DNA from: an uncultured Oscillospiraceae bacterium
Lineage (GTDB): Bacteria > Bacillota > Clostridia > Oscillospirales > Ruminococcaceae
Assembly: GCA_910578755.1 (NCBI GenBank)
Contig: CAJTSZ010000002.1
Span: forward strand, 30,893 to 57,992
Direction: 5' to 3'
Length of the DNA stretch: 27,100 nt
The translations under genes were made by a program, and so were the position numbers. The notes beneath the pieces were generated by a model that saw nothing but the letters and a program-made list of their open reading frames with translations, was not told where the DNA came from and searched no databases. Below, one piece after another: positions 1 through 7,833 of the stretch. Every line of letters begins with the position of its first letter. Position 1 is the stretch's first letter.

Positions 1-605
1 TGGAAATTTCCTTTTTTGCCGTTTTGCTGGGCGTTGCCATTGGCGTGCTGGTGGCTGTTGTAAAATACAGCGCCGCCAAAAATAAAGCTATGCGCCCTTT
101 GGACCTGCTGTGCAGCCTGTACGTTAACATTATCCGGGGTACCCCAGTGTATGTGCAGCTGCTTATTATGAACAGCATTGTGCTGGCTTCCATGAAAAAC
201 CACACCGTCATTGCCATTGTTACCTTTGGAATCAACTCCGGCGCCTATGTGGCGGAAATTATCCGTGCCGGCATCAATTCCATTGATAAAGGCCAGTTTG
301 AAGCCGGCGCCAGCCTGGGCCTCAGTTCCGGTACAGTAATGAAGGCCATTATCCTGCCCCAGGCGGTAAAAAACATCCTGCCGGCCTTGGGCAACGAATT
401 TATTACCCTAATTAAAGAAACTGCCATTGCCGGCGCCCTTGCTGTAAGCGATATGACTAAGGCGGCGGAGCGTATTTCCGGCGTCACTTACGATTTGTAT
501 ACCCCCCTGCTCTCCGTGGCGGTAATCTACTTAGTGCTTGTAATGGGGCTTACCAAACTGCTTCACATCTTTGAAAGGAGGCTGGCGGAAAGTGATAATC
601 ACTAA
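1..605 (+). CDS. Polar amino acid ABC transporter permease (5' partial)
   Basis: This is the membrane subunit of an amino acid importer of the His/Glu/Gln/Arg or cystine type (HisM/GlnP family). The reading frame is open from base 3, so the true start lies left of the window; 200 residues are visible. They contain several hydrophobic helices, the early RGTP motif typical of this family, and the cytoplasmic EAA loop (EAGASLGLSSGTVMKAIILPQ, within bases 300-365) that docks on the ATPase. The C-terminal part (NEFITLIKETAI) is also typical. The stop overlaps the start of the following ATPase gene by 14 bases, so the two are translationally coupled. The substrate cannot be told from sequence, and the binding protein is not in the window. 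Confidence 0.93.
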   Translation, partial: EISFFAVLLGVAIGVLVAVVKYSAAKNKAMRPLDLLCSLYVNIIRGTPVYVQLLIMNSIVLASMKNHTVIAIVTFGINSGAYVAEIIRAGINSIDKGQFEAGASLGLSSGTVMKAIILPQAVKNILPALGNEFITLIKETAIAGALAVSDMTKAAERISGVTYDLYTPLLSVAVIYLVLVMGLTKLLHIFERRLAESDNH

Positions 606-1314
606 AAACCTTTGTAAAACCTACGGAAAAAATGATGTGCTTTGCGGCATCAGCCAAACCATTGAAAAAGGGGAAAAAGTAGTGGTTGTAGGGCCTTCCG
701 GTTCCGGTAAGTCCACATTTTTGCGCTGCCTTAACCTGCTGGAGCAGCCCACCAGCGGCGAGGTTTGGTTTGAAGGGCAAAATATTACAGACCCCGCCTG
801 TAATATCCAAAAGCTGCGGCAAAAAATGGGCATGGTTTTCCAGCAGTTTAACTTGTTCCCTCACATGACCGTGCTGAAAAATATTACCTTTGCCCCGGTT
901 AGCCTAAAGCTCATGACCCAGGAGGAGGCGGATAAAAAGGCCATGGCCCTGCTGGAACGCATTGGCCTGCCAGATAAGGCCAACGCCTACCCCAACCAGC
1001 TTTCCGGCGGGCAAAAGCAGCGCATTGCCATTGTGCGGGCCCTGGCGATGGAGCCGGACGTTATGCTCTTTGATGAGCCAACCTCTGCCCTGGACCCGGA
1101 AATGGTGGGCGAAGTCCTCCAGCTTATGAAGGAACTGGCCAACGAAGGTATGACTATGGTGGTCGTTACCCACGAAATGGGCTTTGCTAAGGAGGTTGCA
1201 ACCCGGGTGCTGTTTATTGACCAAGGCCAGGTAAAGGAGGAAGCCCCTCCCCAGGAATTTTTCCAAAGCCCCAAGGACCCGCGGCTCCAGGAATTTTTAT
1301 CCAAAGTACTATAA
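592..1314 (+). CDS. Polar amino acid ABC transporter ATP-binding protein
   Basis: The ATPase of the amino acid importer, 240 residues, the usual length for GlnQ/HisP-like proteins. Visible motifs are Walker A GPSGSGKS (about 34-41), the Q-loop in VFQQFNLFPHMTV (82-94), signature LSGGQKQR (137-144), Walker B VMLFDEPTSALDP (157-169) and the switch histidine in VTHEMGFA (192-199). I chose the GTG at 592 because AAAGGAGG at 574-581 sits about 10 bases upstream. An in-frame TTG at 571 would start before that site and is less likely. The gene overlaps the permease by 14 bases and is followed directly by a terminator, so it ends the operon. The family imports amino acids at the cell membrane; the exact substrate is unknown. 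Confidence 0.95.
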   Translation: MIITKNLCKTYGKNDVLCGISQTIEKGEKVVVVGPSGSGKSTFLRCLNLLEQPTSGEVWFEGQNITDPACNIQKLRQKMGMVFQQFNLFPHMTVLKNITFAPVSLKLMTQEEADKKAMALLERIGLPDKANAYPNQLSGGQKQRIAIVRALAMEPDVMLFDEPTSALDPEMVGEVLQLMKELANEGMTMVVVTHEMGFAKEVATRVLFIDQGQVKEEAPPQEFFQSPKDPRLQEFLSKVL

Positions 1315-1325
1315 TGGAAAAAAGC

Positions 1326-1381
1326 AAAAGCGCAAGGCCCCTTGCCGCAGGGCGGGGTTTGTGCTTTTTTGTTTTCTTTCG
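1326..1381 (+). terminator. Rho-independent terminator after the amino acid ABC operon
   Basis: The arm at 1326-1341 (AAAAGCGCAAGGCCCC) pairs with 1354-1368 (GGGGTTTGTGCTTTT), with one bulged G and two G-T pairs, around a 12-base loop. The helix runs into a T-rich tail at 1365-1380. It starts 12 bases after the ATPase stop codon. Confidence 0.7.
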
Positions 1382-1491
1382 CTGCCAAATAATGGCAGGC
1401 ACTGTTTACCCAACTGCAAGCTGGCAAGGCCAAACTTACGAATACTTTTTTTGGGGTTCCCCCCGGAAAAAAGGGCAGGCTTAAAAATCCT

Positions 1492-1520
1492 TTGTGTTAT
1501 AAAACAATAAGTGGTAAAAT
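1492..1520 (+). promoter_or_regulatory. Probable sigma-A promoter of the RibD-like reductase gene
   Basis: TTGTGT (1492-1497) and TAAAAT (1515-1520) are separated by 17 bases. They lie about 30 bases upstream of the start codon at 1551, behind the terminator of the previous operon. The ribosome binding site GGAGGG is at 1540-1545. Confidence 0.55.
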
Positions 1521-1550
1521 AGTTGCAGATACAATCGTTGGAGGGATAAA

Positions 1551-2231
1551 ATGGAAAGACCTGTTACAACATTATTTATGCTGATGTCTGTTGACGGCAA
1601 AATCAGCACCGGCGCGTCAGATAACTTAGACGTTGATAAGGATTTTCCCAAAATTGCGGGAGTGAAAGAAGGCTTGCACCAGTATTATGAAATAGAGCAA
1701 ACAACGGACTTATGGTCCCTTAATTCCGGCAGAGTGCAGGCTAAAATCGGTATAAACACAGCGGCCATGCCAAATAAAACGCCTGTTTCCTTTGTTGTTA
1801 TGGATAATAAGCATTTAAAGGAACATGGCGTGCGTTATTTTTGCGCTTTATCTAAACAATTTGTGCTGGTTACATCCAACAAAAAGCATCCCGCGTTTGA
1901 TGTAAAGGCGGATAATCTCCACATCATCTGTCAAAATCAATTATCACTAAAGGATGTTCTTGCAAAACTCAAATCAGAATATGGCTGCGGAAGAATCACA
2001 ATACAAACCGGCGGTACATTAAACGGGCTCTTCCTACGTGAAAAGCTGATAGATTATATTGATATTGTTGTAGCGCCTGTGTTAATTGGGGGTAAGGATA
2101 CATCCACCTTAATTGATGGGAAATCCTTATTGTCAGAAAGCGAATTACCAAAATTAGGGGTGTTGAAATTGCAGGAATGCGCGGTTTTGGAAAACTCCTA
2201 CCTCAGGCTGCGCTATGAGGTCATTCACTAA
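1551..2231 (+). CDS. RibD C-terminal domain / dihydrofolate reductase-like NADPH reductase
   Basis: A stand-alone reductase of the RibD_C/DHFR-like family, 226 residues. Members reduce pteridine- or pyrimidine-type substrates with NADPH; the RibD version acts in riboflavin synthesis, but free-standing copies often have unknown substrates. Supporting motifs are the N-terminal strand ending in SVDGKIST (13-20) and the C-terminal block IQTGGTLNGLFLREKLID (151-168), followed by VAPVLIGGKDTSTLIDG (174-190), which resembles the RibD nucleotide-binding end. No deaminase domain is fused and no other rib genes are nearby, so a role in riboflavin synthesis is not supported by context. The gene is visibly more AT-rich than its neighbours (codons such as AAA, TTA and ATA) and has its own promoter, which suggests acquisition by transfer. 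It is probably cytoplasmic. Confidence 0.85.
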   Translation: MERPVTTLFMLMSVDGKISTGASDNLDVDKDFPKIAGVKEGLHQYYEIEQTTDLWSLNSGRVQAKIGINTAAMPNKTPVSFVVMDNKHLKEHGVRYFCALSKQFVLVTSNKKHPAFDVKADNLHIICQNQLSLKDVLAKLKSEYGCGRITIQTGGTLNGLFLREKLIDYIDIVVAPVLIGGKDTSTLIDGKSLLSESELPKLGVLKLQECAVLENSYLRLRYEVIH

Positions 2232-2265
2232 TGCTATGATGGGGTAAAAAGAAAAGAGGAAGAAA

Positions 2266-3030
2266 ATGAATGTATTATTTTTAGGGGATGTTATTGGCGC
2301 TGCCGGGTGCAGGGCTGTGGAAAAGCATTTGCCGGAACTGAAAAAAAAGTACAGCATTGATGCCTGCATTATCAATGGGGAAAATTCCGCGGAGGGCAAC
2401 GGCATTACGCCGGAAAGCGCCAAAAAGCTGTTTGCGGCTGGAGCCAATGTAATTACCACCGGCAACCATGTGTTCCGCCGTAGGGAAGTGTACGACCTTT
2501 TGGACCAGCAGGTGGGGGTAATACGCCCGGCCAATTTCCATAAAACAGCCCCAGGGGCAGGGGTATATGTGTTGGATATGCTCCGCTTCCAGCTTTGCGT
2601 TATTAACCTCCAGGGCCAAACCTATATGGAGCCCTGCGCCAGCCCCTTTGAGAAAATTGACGCCCTGTTGAAGCAGGTGGAAACAAAAAATATTTTTGTG
2701 GATTTTCACGCGGAGGCAACCTCGGAGAAGGTAGCAATGGGCTATTATTTGGACGGCCGGGTTTCCGCCGTTATTGGTACCCACACCCATGTGCCCACTG
2801 CGGACGGGCGCATTTTGCCGGGGGGGACAGGCTACCTTACAGACGCCGGCATGTGCGGCGGGAAAAACTCTGTGCTGGGGGTAAAAAAAGAAAAGATTAT
2901 CCGCCGCTTTATTGACCATATGCCGGTACGCTTTGAATATGACCCGGAGGATTGCGGCATAAATGGAGTGATGGTAGAAATTGATGCCAACAGCGGAAAA
3001 ACTACGAAATTAACCCCTATTATAATATGA
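2266..3030 (+). CDS. ymdB: YmdB-family metallophosphoesterase (2',3'-cyclic nucleotide phosphodiesterase)
   Basis: A dinuclear-metal phosphodiesterase of 254 residues, close to the family length of about 264. The metal-binding residues of the family are present: GDVIG with D8, NGEN (37-40), GNH (66-68), DFHAE with H148, and GTHTHV with H173 and H175. In Bacillus subtilis, YmdB hydrolyses 2',3'-cyclic nucleotides and influences biofilm and motility choices. There it sits beside rny (RNase Y) and spoVS; neither is next to it here. The start ATG has AAGAGGAAG about 7 bases upstream. Only 34 bases separate it from the reductase gene with no terminator between, so the two may be co-transcribed. 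Confidence 0.93.
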   Translation: MNVLFLGDVIGAAGCRAVEKHLPELKKKYSIDACIINGENSAEGNGITPESAKKLFAAGANVITTGNHVFRRREVYDLLDQQVGVIRPANFHKTAPGAGVYVLDMLRFQLCVINLQGQTYMEPCASPFEKIDALLKQVETKNIFVDFHAEATSEKVAMGYYLDGRVSAVIGTHTHVPTADGRILPGGTGYLTDAGMCGGKNSVLGVKKEKIIRRFIDHMPVRFEYDPEDCGINGVMVEIDANSGKTTKLTPIII

Positions 3031-3162
3031 AAACAGTTTGTAAATATTTTAAAAATTCCTCCCCATTCTTCAAAAACCAGCGAGAAATCTGTCCCGTTTT
3101 GTGTTATGATGATACCAACGCCAAAGGCGTTATTACTATGTGTGTTTGTGAGAAGATAATAA

Positions 3163-4683
3163 ATGAAGCGTTATGTTTATGTACTGTGCGGGCTGCTGGC
3201 TGCGGCAGCCCTGCTGGCGGTTTATATGGGCTGGCCAAGGGAGCAAAAAACAGTTCCCGCCGCCGCGGAGGGCAATACCTTGCAGGAGGAAACAACCCCA
3301 ATCCCCCAAGCCCAGCTGCTTTCCCTTACCCTGCCAGGCAGTAAGCAAATGTTCCAGCAGCACCCAGCTTTGGTAAAAGGGCCGGGCAGGCAGGCGCTGC
3401 CTTTGGTGTTCCAGGGGTTAGCGCAGCTTGGCCCGGAATACCAGTGGGAAAGCCAGCTGGCAGCGGAAATAACGGGCCAGGGGCTGGAGTATACGATTAC
3501 CCTAAAGGAAGGGCTGCTGTTTTCCGACGGCACCCCCGTTGAAGCCGGCCATGTTGTGGAATCCTTTGCAATAGCCAGGTGGGAGGCTTCCCCCTATCAG
3601 CAAGCCTTGGCTAATGTAGAAAACTACCGTGTGGTGGACAGCCGCACCCTGCGTTTTACTCTCTTCCAGCCGGACCGCTTTTTTCCAAACCTGCTTACCT
3701 TCCCCATAGCAAAGCAGGACGGCATGGGCCAGTACATTGGCACCGGCCCCTATGTTTACCGGGGCCAGGAGGAGGATACCCTCACTTTGGGCCAAAATAC
3801 CTATTATTTAGGGGAAAAAAGCCGCTTTACATCAATTACCCTGTTGGAACTGCCCGAGGCGGCGGTTTTGCCCTACAGCTTAAAAATAGGGGAAATTAAC
3901 TGCCTGTACGACTCCCTTTCCAATGTGGAAAGCATGAATATTTCCAGCTACAACTACCCGGTAAACCTGTCCAATTTAGTGTTTTTGGGGGTGCAGTGCA
4001 GCAGTGGTCCCACAGCCCAGCTGCCGGTGCGCCAGGCTGTGGATGCCGCGGTAAACCGGGAGCTTTTAGCCCAGCGGGTATATTCCGCCAAGGCGCAGCC
4101 AACAAACGGCCCTTTCCCGGCCAGCTTTTACAGCGGTTCGGTGCAAACAGGGGCGGAGCTCACCCTGGCGGCCCAGTATTTGGGATCCGCCGGCTATGCA
4201 AAGGACCAACAGGGAATGTACTGCCTGGGAGGCCAGCCCTTAACCCTAACCCTGCTGTTTAACCAGGATAACAATTACCGCCGCCAGATGGCAAACACCG
4301 TTGCCCAGCAGCTGCACCTGGCGGGAATTTCAGTGGAGCTTCGGGGAAAAAGCTACGAGGAATACCGTGAGGCCTTGGAAAAAGGGGAGTACGACCTGTA
4401 TATTGGGGAAATGGACCTGGGGGATAATTTTAACGTAGGCTTACTGTTTACCCCAGGGGAGGGCCACGGTTACGGCACCCCTTGGGAGAACCCCCTAAGG
4501 GAAAGCTATGAGGCCTTCCAGCAGGGGGGGATGGGCCTGGAGGAATTTTGGGAGGCTTACCGCAGCCAGCTGCCGGCAATCCCTCTTTTGTACCGCCAGG
4601 GTATGGTGGCCTTTAATAAGGACTACAGCTTGGACGTCAAAGCCGCCAAGGGCAATATTTTTTATAACCTTGCCCAGTGGTAA
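3163..4683 (+). CDS. Oligopeptide-type ABC substrate-binding protein (SBP_bac_5), membrane-anchored
   Basis: An extracytoplasmic binding protein of solute-binding family 5 (dipeptide, oligopeptide or nickel type), 506 residues. The family landmark is the segment LEYTITLKEGLLFSDGTPV, coded near 3484-3540 and equivalent to the common W-x-F-x-LR-x-G-x-x-FSDGTP motif. The C-terminal half shows the usual alternation of VRQAVDAAVNRELL and LTLLFNQDNN blocks. The N-terminus has a hydrophobic stretch at about 4-23 but no lipobox cysteine: the only cysteine there, C9, is too early. It is therefore likely an uncleaved membrane anchor or an ordinary Sec signal. No permease or ATPase genes lie beside it, so it may serve a transporter encoded elsewhere. 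The ribosome binding site is weak (GAGAAG). The ligand is unknown. Confidence 0.85.
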   Translation: MKRYVYVLCGLLAAAALLAVYMGWPREQKTVPAAAEGNTLQEETTPIPQAQLLSLTLPGSKQMFQQHPALVKGPGRQALPLVFQGLAQLGPEYQWESQLAAEITGQGLEYTITLKEGLLFSDGTPVEAGHVVESFAIARWEASPYQQALANVENYRVVDSRTLRFTLFQPDRFFPNLLTFPIAKQDGMGQYIGTGPYVYRGQEEDTLTLGQNTYYLGEKSRFTSITLLELPEAAVLPYSLKIGEINCLYDSLSNVESMNISSYNYPVNLSNLVFLGVQCSSGPTAQLPVRQAVDAAVNRELLAQRVYSAKAQPTNGPFPASFYSGSVQTGAELTLAAQYLGSAGYAKDQQGMYCLGGQPLTLTLLFNQDNNYRRQMANTVAQQLHLAGISVELRGKSYEEYREALEKGEYDLYIGEMDLGDNFNVGLLFTPGEGHGYGTPWENPLRESYEAFQQGGMGLEEFWEAYRSQLPAIPLLYRQGMVAFNKDYSLDVKAAKGNIFYNLAQW

Positions 4684-4708
4684 GGTAAAGCAGTCGAATT
4701 ATAAGGCA

Positions 4709-5144
4709 ATGCTTAAAAATGTTTGGCTCCATGAAAAAAATGCAAAATGTATGTATTGGAGCATTACTGCAAATGAAGAAGATACTGTTGTCCGTATGAA
4801 AAAACCATCGAGTTTCAAAGGGTACACAATGCGTATTTGGTTTATGAAAAATCTACTGGAGAAGCCATTGGCTTTGCCGGCATTGAAAAAGTTGACGACC
4901 GGGCATTTGCCTTGGGCCAAAATTTGTAGGCAAAGGCTACGGCAAACAAATTGTACTGCGGCTTTTGGAATACTGTAGGCAAGAACTGTGCGCCAAGGTA
5001 TTTATCTATTCTACAAGGGAAAAAAATGCGGCATCCATCGCCTTAGCAGGATCTTTGGGTTTCCGTTTCATTAGCAAAAGGGAACAGGTGGGCCAGCGCA
5101 GCGGCGAAGGGTATACCATGTTAAATTACAGCATAAAGCTGTAA
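4709..5144 (+). pseudogene. Frameshifted GNAT family N-acetyltransferase
   Basis: Three consecutive frames give one continuous acetyltransferase-like protein. Frame A runs from ATG 4709 to about 4800. Frame B (4801-4923) reads TIEFQRVHNAYLVYEKSTG, then EAIGFAGIEKVDDRAFALGQ. Frame C (4923-5144) reads FVGKGYGKQIVLRLLEYC through AASIALAGSLGFRF to a TAA. The acetyl-CoA loop (Q/R-x-x-G-x-G/A) is seen as VGKGYG, and the ASIALAGSLGF segment is the typical GNAT C-terminal helix and strand. Both shifts fit single-base deletions, one in the A run at 4799-4804 and one in the T run at 4923-4925, where the present frame hits TAG. About 145 residues would be encoded, near the usual GNAT size. The very N-terminus is uncertain. 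Either the gene is dead or these are base-calling errors in homopolymers. Confidence 0.75.
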
Positions 5145-5465
5145 TTGGCATCTTTTATTGCGGAGGTGAGGTAACCAGATTGCACCTGCTTGCACACTAA
5201 ATTTTTATTATGAAGCAATAAAAATAGTAACAGTTGTTAAATTATTGTTTGCTGTAGACTTTCAATTTGGTTTATTTGTAACAATATTCTAAAAATGCGC
5301 CGCCAATAGCCTTTTACCACTGTTATTTTGTTGGAATATCCGTTATAATAACACTAAGTACACAAAGGTAAATGTGGTTTTAAAAGCGCGGGCCGTTGGG
5401 CAGCGCAGCTTTATAAAACCGCCATAAGGGTGTGGTGTGCCCAGCACAGGAAAGGAATGTGTGAT
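5145..5465. other. Intergenic region before the Asp23 gene, with leader hairpin
   Basis: I see no gene in these 321 bases. It holds a 9-bp AT-rich hairpin (5201-5209 with 5217-5225), the -10-like TATAAT at 5344-5349, and a long leader hairpin: GGTTTTAAAAGC at 5376-5387 pairs with GCTTTATAAAACC at 5408-5420 with one bulged base. The hairpin lies in the expected 5' leader of the Asp23/FakA transcript and ends about 45 bases before the start codon. Confidence 0.5.
5321..5349 (+). promoter_or_regulatory. Possible promoter for the Asp23-fakA operon
   Basis: A perfect -10 hexamer TATAAT lies at 5344-5349. The -35 is poor (TGTTAT at 5321-5326 with 17-base spacing), so activation or a different spacing may apply. 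It is the best candidate upstream of the gene at 5466. Confidence 0.4.
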
Positions 5466-5816
5466 ATGATTAAATTTGAAAATCATCTTGGTTCCATAGA
5501 AATTTCTCAAAATTATTTTGCAAACCTTGTGGGCCATGCGGCGTCAGAATGTTTTGGCGTTGCCGGAATGGTGGAAAGTACCGCCTCCCAGGGGTTACGG
5601 TATATTTTAAAAAGGGAAGAAGCCGCAGATAAAGGCGTAAAAGTGCGTTATTCTGCCGACGGCTTGGTAATTGACCTGCACATTGCCGTAACCTACGGCG
5701 TAAATATTGCAGCTATTGTAAAAAGCATTGTAAACAAGGTGCGTTATACCGTGGAAGAGGCCACAGGCTTTGCCGTTGCCAAGGTAAACGTTTTTGTTGA
5801 TGATATGAAACAATAA
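5466..5816 (+). CDS. Asp23/Gls24 family envelope stress response protein
   Basis: A small protein (116 residues) of the Asp23/Gls24 (YloU) family, widespread in Bacillota, associated with the membrane and cell envelope stress; its biochemical role is not settled. Typical features are the N-terminal GSIEISQNYFANLVGHAA, the central YSADGLVIDLHIAVTYGVNI, and the C-terminal VEEATGFAVAKVNVFVDDM. I chose ATG 5466 because AGGAAAGG at 5448-5455 lies about 10 bases upstream. An ATG at 5457 is too close to that site, and a GTG at 5430 precedes it. It is followed after 51 bases by the FakA homologue, the usual neighbour of this family (yloU-yloV in Bacillus). Confidence 0.92.
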   Translation: MIKFENHLGSIEISQNYFANLVGHAASECFGVAGMVESTASQGLRYILKREEAADKGVKVRYSADGLVIDLHIAVTYGVNIAAIVKSIVNKVRYTVEEATGFAVAKVNVFVDDMKQ

Positions 5817-5867
5817 TCCCCCAGCCCGGGCGCGGCCCGCGGCAGGAGAAGTAAGGAGTTGTTATAG

Positions 5868-7559
5868 GTGATAAATGGTAGCCAGTTTAAAAATGCCTTT
5901 GTATCTGGCGCAAACAATATTGCAAATTACAGGCAGCAGGTAGACGCTTTAAACGTATTCCCTGTGCCCGATGGCGATACCGGTACAAATATGTCCATGA
6001 CAATCAGCGCAGCAAAACGGGAACTGCTCAATATGCCCGATACCGCCACAGTAGCGGAAGTTACCAAAAAAGCGGCCTCTGCCTTGCTGCGGGGCGCCCG
6101 GGGGAACTCCGGCGTTATTCTTTCCCTACTGTTCCGCGGTTTTTCCAAAGGTATGGAGGATAAAACAGAAGCCTCCGCGGCAGATATTTCCGCCGCCCTT
6201 AGCCTAGGTGTGGCCGCCGCATACAAAGCGGTAATGAAGCCCACCGAAGGCACCATCCTTACTGTGGCCCGCATGGCCGCGGAACACGCCGCTAAGCTGG
6301 TGGAGGAAAGCGAAGAGGAATTAACGGTCCCCTTCCTGTGGAACGAAATTTTATTAAGCGCCAAGGAGGCTTTGGCCCAAACGCCGGAAATGCTCCCAGT
6401 GCTGAAAAAAGCAGGGGTGGTAGATGCCGGCGGCCAGGGCTTTGTAGTAATTTGGGAAGGCATGAAAGCTGTTATTGACGGTGGGGAAATGGTTGCCAGC
6501 CAGGAGGACCAGCGTCAAAAACCTGCGGAAAAGAAAGCTATGGGCATTGCCGCAGAGTTTAACGACGGGGAAATTACCTTTGGCTATTGCACCGAGTTCA
6601 TTGTAAATAAAGAGAATAAAAAGGCTGACAGCTTAAAGCTGCGGGCTTATTTGGAATCCATTGGCGACTGTGTTGTGGTTGTGGACGATGAGGACATTAT
6701 TAAATGCCATGTCCATACCAACGAACCAGGCAACGCCATCCAGGCCGCTTTAAAGCTGGGGTACCTAACCAATATGAAAATTGACAATATGCGGGAACAG
6801 CATGGCCACAGCGGCCAGTCCGAGGCAGAAAAGGCCGCGGCAGCTACGGAGGAAAACCCGTTCCCCTACTGCGAAGTGGACCCCTCCAGGGAATTTGGTT
6901 TTGTTGCCGTTGCCGCCGGCGAAGGGGTAAAACAGCTGTTTTTGGATTTGGGCGTGGACCAGGTGGTAAGCGGCGGCCAAACCATGAACCCTTCCACCGA
7001 GGATATTCTTTCCGCAATTCATGCAACCCCGGCAAAGCGGGTTTTTGTACTGCCAAACAATAAAAATATTATTATGGCGGCAGAACAAACGGTAAACCTG
7101 GCAGACCGCAAGGTTTACGTTCTGCAAACCCGCAGCGTACCCCAGGGCCTTTCTGCAATGCTCGCCTTTGACCCCAACACAAGCCGCAAGGAAAATATGC
7201 TGAATATGATCAAAGCCTTTGAAAAGGTGGGCACCGGTTCCGTAACCTTTGCCGCCCGGGATAGTGATTTTGAAGGCCGTACCATTAAAAAAGGTCAGCT
7301 CCTTGCTATGGAAAACGGCAAGTTGTCCTTTGTAGAGGAAGATTTGAAAAAATCTGTGGTAAAGCTTACTGCCTCTCTCCTAAAAAAGTCACAAAATAAG
7401 GACGGTAACTTTATTACCCTTCTTTATGGCGAAGATGTTACCGAAGCCCAGGCGGAAGAAATTCACCTAGCGGTAAGCGAACGGGTGGGTGACCAGGCGG
7501 AGGTTGTTTTAATTAAAGGCGACCAGCCTGTGTACTATTTTGTCATTTCTGTAGAGTAA
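5868..7559 (+). CDS. fakA: Fatty acid kinase subunit FakA / YloV (DAK phosphatase domain protein)
   Basis: The ATP-binding kinase of the FakA-FakB system. FakB presents a bound fatty acid, FakA phosphorylates it, and the acyl-phosphate goes to phospholipid synthesis. At 563 residues it is the usual length. The N-terminal DhaL/Dak2-type domain shows PDGDTGTNM (34-42, Mg-ATP binding), GARGNSGVI (76-84), GTILTV (128-133) and DAGGQGF (186-192). The middle holds FGYCTEFIV and the metal-site segment ENDEDIIKCHVH-like (DDEDIIKCHVHTNEPG). The C-terminus is the DegV-like domain. The start is GTG 5868, preceded by TAAGGAGTT at 5852-5860; no ATG fits. No fakB (DegV) gene lies next to it. The cluster ends at the terminator at 7584. 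Confidence 0.93.
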   Translation: MINGSQFKNAFVSGANNIANYRQQVDALNVFPVPDGDTGTNMSMTISAAKRELLNMPDTATVAEVTKKAASALLRGARGNSGVILSLLFRGFSKGMEDKTEASAADISAALSLGVAAAYKAVMKPTEGTILTVARMAAEHAAKLVEESEEELTVPFLWNEILLSAKEALAQTPEMLPVLKKAGVVDAGGQGFVVIWEGMKAVIDGGEMVASQEDQRQKPAEKKAMGIAAEFNDGEITFGYCTEFIVNKENKKADSLKLRAYLESIGDCVVVVDDEDIIKCHVHTNEPGNAIQAALKLGYLTNMKIDNMREQHGHSGQSEAEKAAAATEENPFPYCEVDPSREFGFVAVAAGEGVKQLFLDLGVDQVVSGGQTMNPSTEDILSAIHATPAKRVFVLPNNKNIIMAAEQTVNLADRKVYVLQTRSVPQGLSAMLAFDPNTSRKENMLNMIKAFEKVGTGSVTFAARDSDFEGRTIKKGQLLAMENGKLSFVEEDLKKSVVKLTASLLKKSQNKDGNFITLLYGEDVTEAQAEEIHLAVSERVGDQAEVVLIKGDQPVYYFVISVE

Positions 7560-7583
7560 TTTCAGCCCCCGTACAGGGGATAG

Positions 7584-7622
7584 CAGCTCCGGCCGGTTAT
7601 GGCTGGGGCTGTTTTTCTTTTT
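7584..7622 (+). terminator. Rho-independent terminator after fakA
   Basis: The arm at 7584-7594 (CAGCTCCGGCC) pairs with 7601-7611 (GGCTGGGGCTG) over 11 pairs including two G-T wobbles. The loop is GGTTAT, followed at once by TTTTTCTTTTT. It lies 25 bases after the fakA stop. Confidence 0.88.
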
Positions 7623-7733
7623 GGAGGTATGGTGTGCTGCTGGGCTTTCCTCCCCATAGCAAGTTCGCATTTCTTTGTAAAAATTTGAAAAAGATGTTTT
7701 TTTCTTTATAGGCTATAGAAAATTCACACTTTG

Positions 7734-7763
7734 TTTAACCCCTAAAAACCAATATGCTATATA
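7734..7763 (+). promoter_or_regulatory. Possible promoter for the first cyclophilin gene
   Basis: TTTAAC (7734-7739) and TATATA (7758-7763) are spaced by 18 bases, with a TGC extension just before the -10. The overlapping TATAAT at 7760-7765 is an alternative -10. It lies in an AT-rich stretch after the fakA terminator, about 70 bases before the start codon. Confidence 0.35.
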
Positions 7764-7833
7764 ATAACAATACCACAGATTTGTAAAGGCCAAAACAGCT
7801 TGAAACTTAGCTATTCAGGGAGAGGGGAGTAAT

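Noticed and set aside
571..591. Longer ATPase starting at TTG 571
   Set aside because: The AAAGGAGG site lies after this TTG and at the right distance for GTG 592.
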